Assembly: GCF_014649655.1 (NCBI RefSeq)
Contig: NZ_BMTL01000012.1
Span: forward strand, 62,001-126,000
Direction: 5' to 3'
Length of the DNA stretch: 64,000 nt
Source of the DNA: Streptomyces humidus
GTDB lineage: Bacteria; Actinomycetota; Actinomycetes; Streptomycetales; Streptomycetaceae
In this document: positions 14,953 through 23,954 of the stretch, one piece after another
How the letters are laid out: every line of letters begins with the position of its first letter
How positions within the stretch are numbered: position 1 is the stretch's first letter
The notes under the pieces: model-generated
What the model was told of the DNA's origin: nothing
Database searches by the model: none
The model's input: the letters and a program-made list of their open reading frames with translations, nothing else
Translations under genes and position numbers: made by a program

Positions 14953-16830
14953 GTGACGCAGAGTGGACAGGGCGAGGAGCCCTCGGCGCAGCCCGCGCGC
15001 GAAGGCATCGTGCTGCCCTCCGACGGTGGGGAACCCCTGCTGCCGGGAATGACGCCGAGCGTGCCGGCCCGGCCGGGCCGGCACCCCGGCCCGCAGCAGG
15101 GCGAGCGCTCCGGCGGGTACGGCGCCCAGCAGTACGGACAGCCGGACCCCGGACGCCAGGAGTACGGGCAGCAGGGCCAACAGGGCCAACAGGGTCTGTC
15201 AGGCCAACAGGACTACGGGCAGCAGCAGTACGGGCAAGCGGCCTACGGACAGCCCGGACAGCCCGATCACGGCCAGGACTTCGGGCAGCAGCAGCCGTCC
15301 GGCGGGCAGACCTGGGGGCAGGCCTGGGGCCCCGAGGGGCGGACGTCCGCGCCGCAGCAGTCGGCCCAGGGCTGGCCGCTCGCCGCGGACCAGCCGGACC
15401 CGGCGCACCGGCAGGGCGGGACGACGCACGGGCAGGGCCAGCAGGGGCAGGGCGGGCAGGACCCCTGGAGCGCCTCGCAGGAACCCTGGTACGGCGGCTC
15501 CCGGGCGGGCGCCGGCCCGCTCCCGCCGGAGGGCGCACCGGCCCAGGGCGGGGCTGCGTACGGCCAGGGCGCGCCCCTGCCGTCGGCCGTGGCCCCGGCG
15601 GCTGTGCCCGACGAGGGCGCGACGCAGTACATACCGCCGGTGCCCGCAGACGAGGGGGCCACCCAGTACATACCGCCGGTGCCCGCCGACGAGGGTGCGA
15701 CGCAGTACATACCGCCCGTCCCGGCCGACGAGGGCGCGACGCAGTACATACCGCCGGTCGCTCCCGGCGCCATGCCGCCCGAGAGCCCGGCCGAGTCGAC
15801 CCGTTTCCTGGGCCGCGCCCCGCACAACGCTCCGGGGCCGATGCCCGGCACGGGCGCCTTCCCCGGGGCTCAGCCGGGCGCGCACCCCGACTCCGAGGCC
15901 ACCCAGTACATCCCGCCCGTGCCGGGCCAGGGCGGCGGGGAGGGGCAGCCGCCCGCCGGGTTCGAGAATCTCTTCCGCGGCGGCCCGGGCGGCGACGGCC
16001 ACGCCGGGTCCACGCAGCAGCTTCCGCGTTTCGAGGAGCCGGACGTTCCCGGGCACGGCGCCCGGCAGGGGTACGGGGCCGGGCCCGCAGCGCGGTCCCC
16101 GCAGCCCGCCTACGCTCAGCCCGCCCACACGCCGCCCGGCGGCCCGGCGACGGGCGGGAGACGCGGGGCCTACGACGACGGTGACGGGCGCGACGGCCGT
16201 CGCCGCTCGCGGGTGCCGCTGTTCGCGGTGATCGGCGTGGCGCTGGCGGTCGTCGGAGTCGGCGCGGGCGCGATGCTCGCGGGCGGCGGCGGTGACAAGT
16301 CCGGCGACGACAAGACCGTCGCCGCGTCGGCCCCGGTCTCCGGGGGATCGGCGTCGACCTCCACCGATGCGGCGCGGCAGCAGGCCGTCGAACTGGACAA
16401 GCTGCTGGCCGACAGCGGCAGCAGCCGGGCCAGCGTGATCAGCGCGGTGGCCGACGTGAAGGCGTGCGACAACCTCTCGCAGGCCGCCGCCGATCTGCGC
16501 GACGCGGCCGAGCAGCGGACCGGTCTGGTCACGAAGCTGTCCGCGCTGAAGGTCGACCGGCTGCCGGACCACGCGGCGCTGACCGCCGCTCTCACCAAGG
16601 CGTGGCAGGCTTCCGCGTCGGCCGACGACCACTACGCCGCCTGGGCGGGGCAGGTCGAGGGCGACAAGAAGAAGTACTGCAAGAAGGGCTCGGCCCGCAC
16701 CACCGGCGAGGCCCAGGCCGGCAACCGGGCGAGCGGCACCGCCAGCGCCCAGAAGAGCCAGGCCGCGAAGCTCTGGAACGAGATCGCGAAGAAGTACGGC
16801 CTCACGCAACGCGGCCCCACCCAGCTGTAG
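14953..16830 (+). CDS. Repeat-rich single-pass membrane protein with TQYIPPV repeats
   Basis: A 625-residue protein in three parts. A long disordered cytoplasmic region rich in Gln, Gly and Pro (GQQGQQGQQG, YGQQQYG) is followed by four tandem 13-residue repeats (DEGATQYIPPVPA) and a more distant fifth (EATQYIPPVPG). One transmembrane helix at about 421-445 (VPLFAVIGVALAVVGVGAGA) leads to an external C-terminal domain of about 180 residues (DNLSQAAADLRDAAEQRTGL). The repeated Thr-Gln motifs look like phospho-acceptor sites for Ser/Thr kinases, but this is inference. GTG 14953 follows GTAGGAG. Function unknown. Confidence 0.8.
   Translation: MTQSGQGEEPSAQPAREGIVLPSDGGEPLLPGMTPSVPARPGRHPGPQQGERSGGYGAQQYGQPDPGRQEYGQQGQQGQQGLSGQQDYGQQQYGQAAYGQPGQPDHGQDFGQQQPSGGQTWGQAWGPEGRTSAPQQSAQGWPLAADQPDPAHRQGGTTHGQGQQGQGGQDPWSASQEPWYGGSRAGAGPLPPEGAPAQGGAAYGQGAPLPSAVAPAAVPDEGATQYIPPVPADEGATQYIPPVPADEGATQYIPPVPADEGATQYIPPVAPGAMPPESPAESTRFLGRAPHNAPGPMPGTGAFPGAQPGAHPDSEATQYIPPVPGQGGGEGQPPAGFENLFRGGPGGDGHAGSTQQLPRFEEPDVPGHGARQGYGAGPAARSPQPAYAQPAHTPPGGPATGGRRGAYDDGDGRDGRRRSRVPLFAVIGVALAVVGVGAGAMLAGGGGDKSGDDKTVAASAPVSGGSASTSTDAARQQAVELDKLLADSGSSRASVISAVADVKACDNLSQAAADLRDAAEQRTGLVTKLSALKVDRLPDHAALTAALTKAWQASASADDHYAAWAGQVEGDKKKYCKKGSARTTGEAQAGNRASGTASAQKSQAAKLWNEIAKKYGLTQRGPTQL
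15610..15759. repeat. Four tandem 39-bp in-frame repeats
   Basis: Four copies of a 39-bp unit at 15610, 15649, 15688 and 15727 (the last slightly short) encode DEGATQYIPPVPA. They differ mainly at synonymous positions, so the peptide repeat appears to be maintained by selection. Confidence 0.85.
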
Positions 16831-17022
16831 CCACGACTCGTCCTCCCGAGCCCGGCCCCGGGAGGACCGGCTCGCCCGGCCCGGGGTCCGTCCGCCTGCC
16901 CGGGGTCCGTGCGTCGGGCGGGCCCTGTCCGTCGGCCGGCGCTGTCCGTCGGTCGGGCCTGTCGGTCGTCCCGGGTCTGCCCGCCGGCCCGGCCCCGTCG
17001 CTCGGCCCGGGCCGGGCAGCCG

Positions 17023-18384
17023 TCAGCTCACGTCTGCGTTCTGCAGGGTCTTCGTCGTGTCGACGAAGCCCTTCTTGGCGGCCACCAGTCGTCCCTGCCG
17101 CACGGTCTGCAGGGTGACCTCGGCGTTGACCAGGCGCGGGAAGCCGATGGAGGCGAGACGGTCGGAGAACTGCCAGCGGAGCGTCGGAGTCAGGCCCCCC
17201 GTGGTGATCCGCAGGCCGTCGTCGAGGGCGCCGCGCACGGTGCCGGCGGTCACGTCGCCGCCGGCCAGCGACTCCACGGCCTGCCGGAACACGGTGTAGG
17301 CGATCCAGGTGGTCTGCACGCCGGTGTCGGCCGGGTCGATCCTGGTGTCGGAGAAGGCCGCCTCGCTGATCACCTTCTTCATGGGCGCCCAGGCGGGGTC
17401 GCTCACCTCGGGGTACCAGCCGGTGACGTACGCCCCCTCGAAGGGTCCGGCGCCGGCGCCGGCAGCGTCGATCACCGACTGGTCGACGCTGCCGAGGACG
17501 GTGGCGGTGCGCACCTCGGGATGGTCCGCCCGGGTGCGGCGGAACGAGTCCATGAAGGTGCTGGTGCGGTCCCCGAGCGCGGTGACCACACAGCCCTTCC
17601 CCGCCCCGTTGCCCTGTCCGCCGGCCGCGCTCTTCGTGCCGGTCCCGCCGTCGGTCGCGTGCGCGAGGGCGGTCTCGGCCTGCGTCGCGTACTCGGTGGC
17701 GTCCTCCGGGGCCGGCTGGTCGGCCGCCTCGGCGTGCCCGCCCGCCGTCAGTCCGGCGTCGAGCATCGTGGGCAGTGCGTCGCCGGCGATGGTGTCGGGG
17801 CGGACCAGCGAGACGGGACCGCAGCTCGTGGCCAGCTCCTTGCCGAGGCCGGCCAGCAGCGAGGGCTGACCGCCGTTGACCGGATAGGACAGCGGGCTGG
17901 TGAACTCGGCGTTCGTGACGCCGTAGCCGCCGATGTAGGGGATGCCGGCGCCTTCCAGGTGCGGGAAGAAGGCGTCGGAGTGCTGGCTGTAGGAGCCGAC
18001 GACGGCGACCGCGTGCTCCTTGACGGCCCGCCGGGCGCACTTCGCGGCGGCCACCGTGTCGTTGTGGTCGTTGCAGGTCAGGACCTGGATCTTGCGGCCG
18101 TTCAGGCCTCCGGCCGCGTTGACCCAGCGGGCGTAGGCGCGAGCGAAGGCGGGCATGCCGGGCTCGTTGGTCGCGGACGTCCCCTCGGGCGCCCACGTCA
18201 TCACGACGATCGGGTCGCCCCCGGAACCCCCCGTGGTACCGGGGACGGCCCCGCATCCGACGGCGAGCGACGCGCAGGCGGCCACCGCGCCCGCCGAGAG
18301 GGCGGCGGCTCGGACGGACCTGGTGAAGCGGAAGGAACGGGGGAGGAAGGTGCTTCGCGTGGACGTGCGTCGCCTGCCGGTCAT
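17023..18384 (-). CDS. ABC transporter substrate-binding lipoprotein (Peripla_BP_6, branched-chain amino-acid type)
   Basis: A 453-residue secreted lipoprotein. The Arg-rich N-terminus leads into a hydrophobic stretch ending AVGC at Cys44, a reasonable lipobox. The rest is a type I periplasmic-binding fold (AFARAYARWVNAAGGLNGRK; VVGSYSQHSDAFFPHLEGAG; PYIGGYGVTN), as in Leu/Ile/Val or amide receptors. No permease or ATPase genes adjoin it, so it may be an orphan receptor or serve a transporter elsewhere. Start at ATG 18384; a GTG six bases upstream is possible. Ligand unknown. Confidence 0.83.
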   Translation of the reverse strand: MTGRRRTSTRSTFLPRSFRFTRSVRAAALSAGAVAACASLAVGCGAVPGTTGGSGGDPIVVMTWAPEGTSATNEPGMPAFARAYARWVNAAGGLNGRKIQVLTCNDHNDTVAAAKCARRAVKEHAVAVVGSYSQHSDAFFPHLEGAGIPYIGGYGVTNAEFTSPLSYPVNGGQPSLLAGLGKELATSCGPVSLVRPDTIAGDALPTMLDAGLTAGGHAEAADQPAPEDATEYATQAETALAHATDGGTGTKSAAGGQGNGAGKGCVVTALGDRTSTFMDSFRRTRADHPEVRTATVLGSVDQSVIDAAGAGAGPFEGAYVTGWYPEVSDPAWAPMKKVISEAAFSDTRIDPADTGVQTTWIAYTVFRQAVESLAGGDVTAGTVRGALDDGLRITTGGLTPTLRWQFSDRLASIGFPRLVNAEVTLQTVRQGRLVAAKKGFVDTTKTLQNADVS

Positions 18385-18502
18385 GAACACGCACGATTCC
18401 GTCACCTCACCAACCCAGGAGTGACCCTCGGTCGACCAGCGGTGACGGGAAGGTGAATTGCCGGGGTCCGTGAAGCCCCTGGGGCGGGGAAACGTACGAT
18501 CG

Positions 18503-19003
18503 GTGACCGTGCAAGGTTCGGAGAACTCTTCCCGTCGCGGCCGTCGCTCGTTCACCATGGGCGGCATGCCACTCAACGACATGCCGTGGTGGCGCTGGCG
18601 CAGCAATGTGCGCTCCGCGCTGCACATGCTCTCCGATCCGGCGTTCCAGCAGAACGTCTGGCTGGCCGGCGTCGAGGGGTACGGGGACGTCACCGACGCC
18701 GTGTACCGTCTGGTCGAGGACACCTGGCTCGACAACTGGTCCGCCGAGAAATACGTCGGGACGATCTTCCGCGACTCGCAGGAGGCGGCCCTGGTCGACA
18801 CCGCCGTGCTGCGCGTGCTGCGGATCATGCACCAGGTCGGGCCGGACGCCCCGGTCTCCGCGTACGTCGACCACCAGGCGTGGCCGGACGCGGTGCGGGC
18901 GGCGCGGGACGCGCATGTGCGCATGGCGGCGAGCGACGGCGACGACCCCGACGCGCCGCCGCGGACCCTGGAGGTCCTGCGGATCATGACGCGGGCGGCC
19001 TAG
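18503..19003 (+). CDS. SCO4402 family conserved protein
   Basis: A 166-residue cytoplasmic protein whose core, PLNDMPWWRWRSNVRSALHM to VSAYVDHQAWPDAV, is strongly conserved in streptomycetes by recollection of the SCO4402 family. It is helical, acidic and has no recognised catalytic motif. The GTG at 18503 is one of several possible starts (ATG 18557 is another) and its Shine-Dalgarno is weak. It is divergent from the substrate-binding lipoprotein gene and precedes purU by 185 bases of short repeats. Function unknown. Confidence 0.75.
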   Translation: MTVQGSENSSRRGRRSFTMGGMPLNDMPWWRWRSNVRSALHMLSDPAFQQNVWLAGVEGYGDVTDAVYRLVEDTWLDNWSAEKYVGTIFRDSQEAALVDTAVLRVLRIMHQVGPDAPVSAYVDHQAWPDAVRAARDAHVRMAASDGDDPDAPPRTLEVLRIMTRAA

Positions 19004-19188
19004 AAGGCTGCCCGGGGCGCGGACCGGGATCGACGCCGGGCGCCCGGGCGGGATCGACGCCGGACCTGTGACTCACGCCAGGGCGGGCCCCGGGATCCAC
19101 GCCGGGACGGCGGACCGGGACCGGGTATCCCGTTCCGTCCTGCGGGACGACTGCCCACGGGCCTGGGCGGTATGCGACCCTGTCCGGC

Positions 19189-20070
19189 ATGAACGCGCAG
19201 TCCGGAGCCGCGGCGAACCTCGCCGACCAGTACGTCCTCACCCTCTCCTGCCCCGACAAGCAGGGCATCGTGCACGCCGTGTCGAGTTACCTCTTCATGA
19301 CCGGCTGCAACATCGAGGACAGTCAGCAGTTCGGCGACCACGACACGGGGCTGTTCTTCCTGCGCGTCCACTTCTCCGCCGAGCCCCCGGTGACCGTGGA
19401 CAAGCTGCGGGCGAGCTTCGCCGCGATCGGCGACTCGTTCCACATGGACTGGCAGATCAACCGGGCCGACGACAGGATGCGCGTCGTCCTCATGGTGAGC
19501 AGGTTCGGGCACTGCCTGAACGACCTGCTGTTCCGCGCCAGCATCGGCGCGCTGCCGGTGGAGATCGCGGCCGTGGTGTCCAACCACACCGACTTCGCCG
19601 AGCTCGTGGGCTCTTACAACATCCCCTTCCACCACATCCCGGTGACGAAGGAGAACAAGGCGCAGGCCGAGGCCCAGCTGCTGGAGCTGGTCCGGGAGCA
19701 GGGCGTCGAACTGGTCGTGCTCGCCCGCTACATGCAGGTCCTCTCCGACGACCTGTGCAAGCAGCTCAGCGGCCGGATCATCAACATCCACCACTCCTTC
19801 CTGCCGAGCTTCAAGGGTGCGAAGCCGTACCACCAGGCGCACGCGCGGGGTGTGAAGCTGATCGGCGCGACGGCGCACTACGTGACCGCCGACCTCGACG
19901 AGGGGCCGATCATCGAGCAGGAGGTCGAGCGGGTGGGGCACGGCGTCACGCCGGACCAACTCGTCGCCATCGGGCGGGACGTGGAGTGCCAGGCGCTGGC
20001 CAGGGCCGTCAAGTGGCATGCGGAGCGCCGCATCCTGCTCAACGGCCGGCGGACGGTCGTCTTCGCCTAG
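19189..20070 (+). CDS. purU: Formyltetrahydrofolate deformylase PurU
   Basis: Hydrolyses 10-formyl-tetrahydrofolate to formate and tetrahydrofolate, balancing one-carbon pools. The 293-residue protein has an N-terminal ACT regulatory domain (about 14-95, YVLTLSCPDKQGIVHAVSSYL) and a C-terminal formyltransferase domain (about 100-285). The catalytic Asn-His-Asp set is visible as NIHHSFLPSFKGA and AHYVTADLDEGPIIEQ. Length and motifs are typical. It appears monocistronic and converges on the zinc-finger/MDMPI gene. Confidence 0.95.
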   Translation: MNAQSGAAANLADQYVLTLSCPDKQGIVHAVSSYLFMTGCNIEDSQQFGDHDTGLFFLRVHFSAEPPVTVDKLRASFAAIGDSFHMDWQINRADDRMRVVLMVSRFGHCLNDLLFRASIGALPVEIAAVVSNHTDFAELVGSYNIPFHHIPVTKENKAQAEAQLLELVREQGVELVVLARYMQVLSDDLCKQLSGRIINIHHSFLPSFKGAKPYHQAHARGVKLIGATAHYVTADLDEGPIIEQEVERVGHGVTPDQLVAIGRDVECQALARAVKWHAERRILLNGRRTVVFA

Positions 20071-20218
20071 GAGTTCGGCTCGGCCCTTCCTCCCGCGGAG
20101 GCCGCGGATCCGGAGGCCGCGGAGGCCGCCGATCCGTACGCCGCGAAGACCGTGAAGGCCGCGGATCCGGCGGAGGCGGGAAGAGCGCGGTCGGCCCGTG
20201 CGATGTCCCGCGCCGCCC

Positions 20219-21853
20219 CTACATCCGGCTCAGGCTCGCCGCCGCGAAGAGCACGTCCCGGATCGCCTCGCGGTCGCCGACCTGTCCCGCGGCCGCCTCC
20301 TCGGGCGACACATGGCCCGCCGCCAGCCGGCAGAACTCCACGTCGTCCAGCGCCACATGGGCCACCTCGTGGTCGGCGGAGCCCACCGCGCCCGGTGAGT
20401 CCAGGGGGATCAGCCACTGGCCGCCGCCGGAACCCTCGATCTCCAGCCGCAGGCTGCGGCCGGGGCGGCCGGCGCTCACCAGGTGGCGGGTGTGGTGCGC
20501 GGGTGCGGCGAGCCCGGCGCGGCGGCGCGCCGCGAGCGTCTCCGGCAGCATCCGGGCGGCCAGGTCGATCATGCCGTGCAGATGGCCGGGGGCGGGCGGC
20601 GCGTAGGGGTAGTCGACCGCCTCGGCGATGTCCTCGGCGTGCACCCAGCACTCGAAGGCGCGGTCCAGCATGGCGTCCCGCAGGGGCAGTGCGAAGCCGC
20701 CGTACGACACCGGCATGGCGCCGTGCCGCTCTCCGTCGGTGAAGGACACCGTGCGCACCAGGGCGTGGCTCTGTTCGCGCCAGGGGCCGCGCACGGAGCG
20801 GGTCGGCGGACGGCGCGTCCCGGCCCAGAAGGCCTCGGTGCGATGCGCCGGGGTGCCGAGCGCGTGGGGCGGTCCGTCCGCCGCGCTCGCCCCGTCCGGT
20901 CCGTCCGGTCCGTCCGGTCCGTCCGCGCGGTCGCCCTTCCCGTCCGCGTCGCGCGTCCCGCCCGCCTCCAGCGGGTCGTCGAGTCCCAGGGCCAGGGCTA
21001 CGAGCCCGTCCACCGCGAGCAGATGGGCGATGACCCCGGCGACCGTGGTCCGGCGGCTCGTGGCCTCCTTGCCGCCGAACCAGCGCAGCCGCACGGGGGC
21101 GTGCCACTCGGCGTCCCCGAAGTCCTGGAGCAGGGCGTCCAGTCGCGCGGTCTCGGCGTCGTACGACTGAGCCCAGGTCGGCACCGGGATGCGGGGCGGG
21201 CGGCGGGTCAGGCAGCCGTCGAGGACGCGGGTGCGCAGACCGGGGTCCAGGTCGAGGCTCTCCGGGCGCTGCAGCAGGCCGACCGCCTCGCGCAGTCGCC
21301 GTGCCTCGTCGGCGCAGGCGCCGCAGTCTCCGAGGTGCTCCTCCACGGCGGCCGTCTCCTCGGCGGAGCAGGCCGCCAACGCCCATGCGCCCAGCAGGGA
21401 CTTGAGCACCGGGTGCTCCAGCCGGAGCGGCGGCGGAAGGACCGGCTCCGGCAGCGCGGGCAGCGGCAGCCCGCTGTCCTCCACGGACGCGCGGGGCAGC
21501 GGGATGCGGGGCGCCCGGCCGGGGCCGGGGGAGGCGGGAGCGCCCCGGCCGCCGTCACCGCCCCCGGCGCCGGAGCCGTCCGGTTCACCCGGCACGCGGA
21601 CCTCACCCGGTCCACCCGGTCCGTCAGGCCCGTCCTGTCCACCCGGTCCGTCCGGTCCGCCGGACCCGCTTGTGTCGTCCGGCCCGTTCATCCCGGTGGG
21701 CACCATGTCCTTGCCGTGCGTCTGCGCTTGATTTTGTTCCTGGTCCTGGTCCTGGTCCCGCGCCCGCTCCTGGTCCCGCTTCCGCTCGCGTGAGCGGCCG
21801 TCCGCCTCGCCTTCGCCGCCGTCGTACGACGGCCAGGGGCTCGCGTCGTTCAC
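20219..21853 (-). CDS. zf-HC2 anti-sigma-like protein fused to a maleylpyruvate isomerase/DinB-type domain
   Basis: A 544-residue protein translated from a GTG at 21853 that overlaps the sigma-factor stop as GTGA. The N-terminal 150 residues are charged and low complexity (RERKRDQERARDQDQ; GPDGPGGQDGPDG repeats). A zinc-finger anti-sigma motif follows (HPVLKSLLGAW then EEHLGDCGACADEARRL, the H-x3-C-x2-C pattern). The C-terminal half carries a mycothiol-dependent MDMPI/DinB domain (RRTTVAGVIAHLLAVDGLVA; FECWVHAEDIAEAV). Coupling to the sigma gene makes it the likely cognate anti-sigma factor, perhaps thiol-responsive. Confidence 0.82.
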   Translation of the reverse strand: MNDASPWPSYDGGEGEADGRSRERKRDQERARDQDQDQEQNQAQTHGKDMVPTGMNGPDDTSGSGGPDGPGGQDGPDGPGGPGEVRVPGEPDGSGAGGGDGGRGAPASPGPGRAPRIPLPRASVEDSGLPLPALPEPVLPPPLRLEHPVLKSLLGAWALAACSAEETAAVEEHLGDCGACADEARRLREAVGLLQRPESLDLDPGLRTRVLDGCLTRRPPRIPVPTWAQSYDAETARLDALLQDFGDAEWHAPVRLRWFGGKEATSRRTTVAGVIAHLLAVDGLVALALGLDDPLEAGGTRDADGKGDRADGPDGPDGPDGASAADGPPHALGTPAHRTEAFWAGTRRPPTRSVRGPWREQSHALVRTVSFTDGERHGAMPVSYGGFALPLRDAMLDRAFECWVHAEDIAEAVDYPYAPPAPGHLHGMIDLAARMLPETLAARRRAGLAAPAHHTRHLVSAGRPGRSLRLEIEGSGGGQWLIPLDSPGAVGSADHEVAHVALDDVEFCRLAAGHVSPEEAAAGQVGDREAIRDVLFAAASLSRM

Positions 21854-22441
21854 GCGGCACCCCCGTATCCGGGCGGGGCTCCGGGGGCCGCGGTGTCGTG
21901 GGCCGTGGAGAGCAGCTGGAGGCCCAGACGGAGCCGGCGGCGGGCCTCGTCCTCGGTGACGCCGAGGTCGGCCGCGGTCTGGCGGTAGTCGCGGCGCTGG
22001 AAGTAGGCCAGTTCCAGGGCGGCGCGCAGGGGCGCGGGCATGGCCTGGACGATGTAGTCGGCGCGGGCGGCGACGGACGCGTGCCGCACCCGGCGCTCCA
22101 GTTCCTCGGTCGCCTCCGCCGAACCGTGGCCGGCCTCGGCCAGCGCGGCGGTCTCGGTGGCGCGCAGCCGCTGCACGGCGAGACGGTGGGTCAACGCGGC
22201 GACCCAGGTGCGCAGCGGGCCCTGCTGGGGGTCGTAGGCGTCGGGGTGCTCCCAGACGTGGGCGAAGACCTCGTGGGTGATCCTGTCGGCCGCCCGTTCG
22301 TCTCCGAGCACACGATGGGCGAGACCGTGCACGAGCGAAGCGAACCGGTCGTAGAGCTCGCCGAGGGCGGCCGCTCTCACCGCGCGCGAGCCGCTGCTGC
22401 ATCCTGCGGTCCCAGCGGGGCGGTGCGTCCTTCTTCGCCAT
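21850..22441 (-). CDS. ECF-type RNA polymerase sigma factor, N-terminus apparently frameshifted
   Basis: Region 2 (GELYDRFASLVHGLAHRVLG to THEVFAHVWEH) and region 4 (QAMPAPLRAALELAYFQRRDYRQTAADLGVTEDE, split here only by description) identify a sigma-70 family factor. The main frame (21850-22380) starts without a Shine-Dalgarno. A second frame from ATG 22441, 6 bases after GAGGGGG, encodes WDRRMQQRLARGE, the usual N-terminus of these proteins. The two join at GGTGAGAGCGGCC (about 22368-22380), where one extra base, or two missing ones, breaks the frame. It may be a sequencing error, a real mutation, or rescued by the GTG inside the junction. Confidence 0.75.
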
Positions 22442-22795
22442 GCGGCCCCCTCACCCGTGTCCGTCCCTGTGGCCGTGAGTCCTTCGGCGGTGCGTGTGTC
22501 CAGCGTGCGTTCGGCGTCTCCTCGAATGTAGTCGGCACGTACGACAATGCACGCCCCTTTGTTTCAATGTGCGCCCCCTGTCCGCGAGGAGGTGGTATGG
22601 GCGATGCCTGCCCGACAGACAAGGATCAAACCGGACCGGATATGACAGAAACAAGCCTCTTTCCGTTGGTTTCTGTTTTCGGCTCGGAGTTTCGGGGCAC
22701 GGCCGCTGGGCAGCCGCGCTGCAAGGAAGCGAAAGGAAGCGAAAGGAAGCGAAGGGACAGCTTCCGTTCACAGTCGGCCGAAGCGAACGAAGGGC
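22442..22795. other. Divergent promoter region between sigma factor and STAS gene
   Basis: A 354-base gap with noticeably lower GC than its flanks. On the plus strand AGGAGGTGGT is followed by ATG at 22597, whose frame has roughly random third positions and is not in phase with the STAS gene, so I do not call it a gene. Three 10-bp direct repeats of GGAAGCGAAA occupy 22725-22754, just upstream of the STAS start. Confidence 0.45.
22723..22754 (+). repeat. Three 10-bp direct repeats GGAAGCGAAA
   Basis: Units at 22725, 22735 and 22745 (the last ending AAG) are helically phased and lie 42-70 bases before the STAS start. They could be an operator array or a slippage product. Confidence 0.5.
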
Positions 22796-23176
22796 GTGGT
22801 GGTGGCCTTCACGGTGACCTGCGGCGAGCACGGCGGATGGGCCGTGCTCCAGGTGTCGGGCGAGCTGGACCTGATGACGTCGCCCGTGCTGCGGCAACGG
22901 GTGCACGACGAGGTGGCCGAGGGCCGCCACAGTCTCGTCCTGGACCTCTCCGACGTGTACTTCTGCGACTCCAGCGGCGTCGGGGTCCTGATCGCGTCCC
23001 GCCGGCTGATCCGCTCCTGCCGGGGACGGCTGCGTCTGATCCTCCCCGCGCACGGCGCTGCCGACGGCTCCCACGTCAACCGGGTTCTGGGCGCGCTGGG
23101 CGTGCGCCGCCTCTTCGACGTCTACGGCGATCTCGCCGGCGCCGTGGACGACGGGACCGAGCCCCTCTCGGCGTGA
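22796..23176 (+). CDS. STAS domain anti-sigma factor antagonist
   Basis: A 126-residue RsbV/SpoIIAA-like protein. The STAS core is seen in VLQVSGELDLMTSPVLRQRV and the phosphorylatable serine region VYFCDSSGVGVLIASRR. Dephosphorylated antagonists of this type sequester anti-sigma kinases. Tandem GTG codons (22796, 22799) follow AAGGG; the second has better spacing. Its divergence from a sigma/anti-sigma operon suggests it belongs to the same partner-switching network. Confidence 0.88.
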   Translation: MVVAFTVTCGEHGGWAVLQVSGELDLMTSPVLRQRVHDEVAEGRHSLVLDLSDVYFCDSSGVGVLIASRRLIRSCRGRLRLILPAHGAADGSHVNRVLGALGVRRLFDVYGDLAGAVDDGTEPLSA

Positions 23177-23441
23177 GCCGCGCTGTCGCACCACCACACG
23201 CTTGTCCCGAAATTCCCCCGGTCTTGGCACAGGCGACGCCTTCCTGTCACCCGGACGTCCCCGGCGTCGTACGCTCCCTGCCGGAAGCACTCTCGGCCGT
23301 ACGCCGGGAAGCACCCTCGGACGTACCCCCGGGGAGCCCCCGGACCGGCCGGGAAGCGCCGCCTCGCAGCACTTCCGGCGCGCTCCCGGCAGCAACGCAA
23401 CACACCTCACCACGTGACGACGTAAGGCGGCCCGAGTAGAC

Positions 23442-23954
23442 ATGGTCAGCAGTGAGTACGAGCGCAGGATCGCCGGCCGGTTCGCCACCTTCGACCAGGA
23501 CGGCAACGGCTCCATCGACCGGGAGGACTTCGCCGCCGCGGCCAAGGCGGTGCTCGCGGAGTTCGGGACCGCGGCCCGCTCCGACAAGGGGCAGGCCCTC
23601 TACGCGGGCGCCGAGGCGTTCTGGCAGGGCATGGCCGGGATCGCCGACCGGGACGGTGACCAGCGCATCAGCCGGGACGAGTTCGTGAACAGCGCGGTCA
23701 AGCGCCTGCGCGACAACCCGGAGCGGTTCGCCGAGATCGCCCGGCCCTTCCTGCACGCCGCCCTGGACGTCGCGGACGCCGACGGCGACGGCCGGGCCAC
23801 GGTCGAGGACACCGTGCGGGTGCTGCGCGCCCTCGGGGCGCCCGACGAGGTCGCCCGCGGGGCCGCCGCGGTCCTCGACGCCGACGCGGACGGCAAGGTC
23901 GGCGAGGCGGAGATCGTCCCCGCCTTCGCGCGCTACTTCACCGTTCCCGAGTAG
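23442..23954 (+). CDS. EF-hand calcium-binding protein (calerythrin-like)
   Basis: A 170-residue cytoplasmic protein with four EF-hand loops: DQDGNGSIDRED, DRDGDQRISRDE, DADGDGRATVED and DADADGKVGEAE. Loops carry Asp at positions 1, 3 and 5 and an acidic residue at 12, so all could bind calcium. The spacing matches calerythrin and the Streptomyces Cab proteins. Likely a calcium buffer or sensor. The Shine-Dalgarno (AAGG, far) is weak. Its last 22 bases overlap the 3' end of the convergent acyl-CoA ligase gene. Confidence 0.92.
   Translation: MVSSEYERRIAGRFATFDQDGNGSIDREDFAAAAKAVLAEFGTAARSDKGQALYAGAEAFWQGMAGIADRDGDQRISRDEFVNSAVKRLRDNPERFAEIARPFLHAALDVADADGDGRATVEDTVRVLRALGAPDEVARGAAAVLDADADGKVGEAEIVPAFARYFTVPE

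Noticed and set aside
22597..23439. A plus-strand frame starting after AGGAGGTGGT
   Set aside because: It overlaps the STAS gene out of phase, has no domain and near-random third positions in its first 40 codons.
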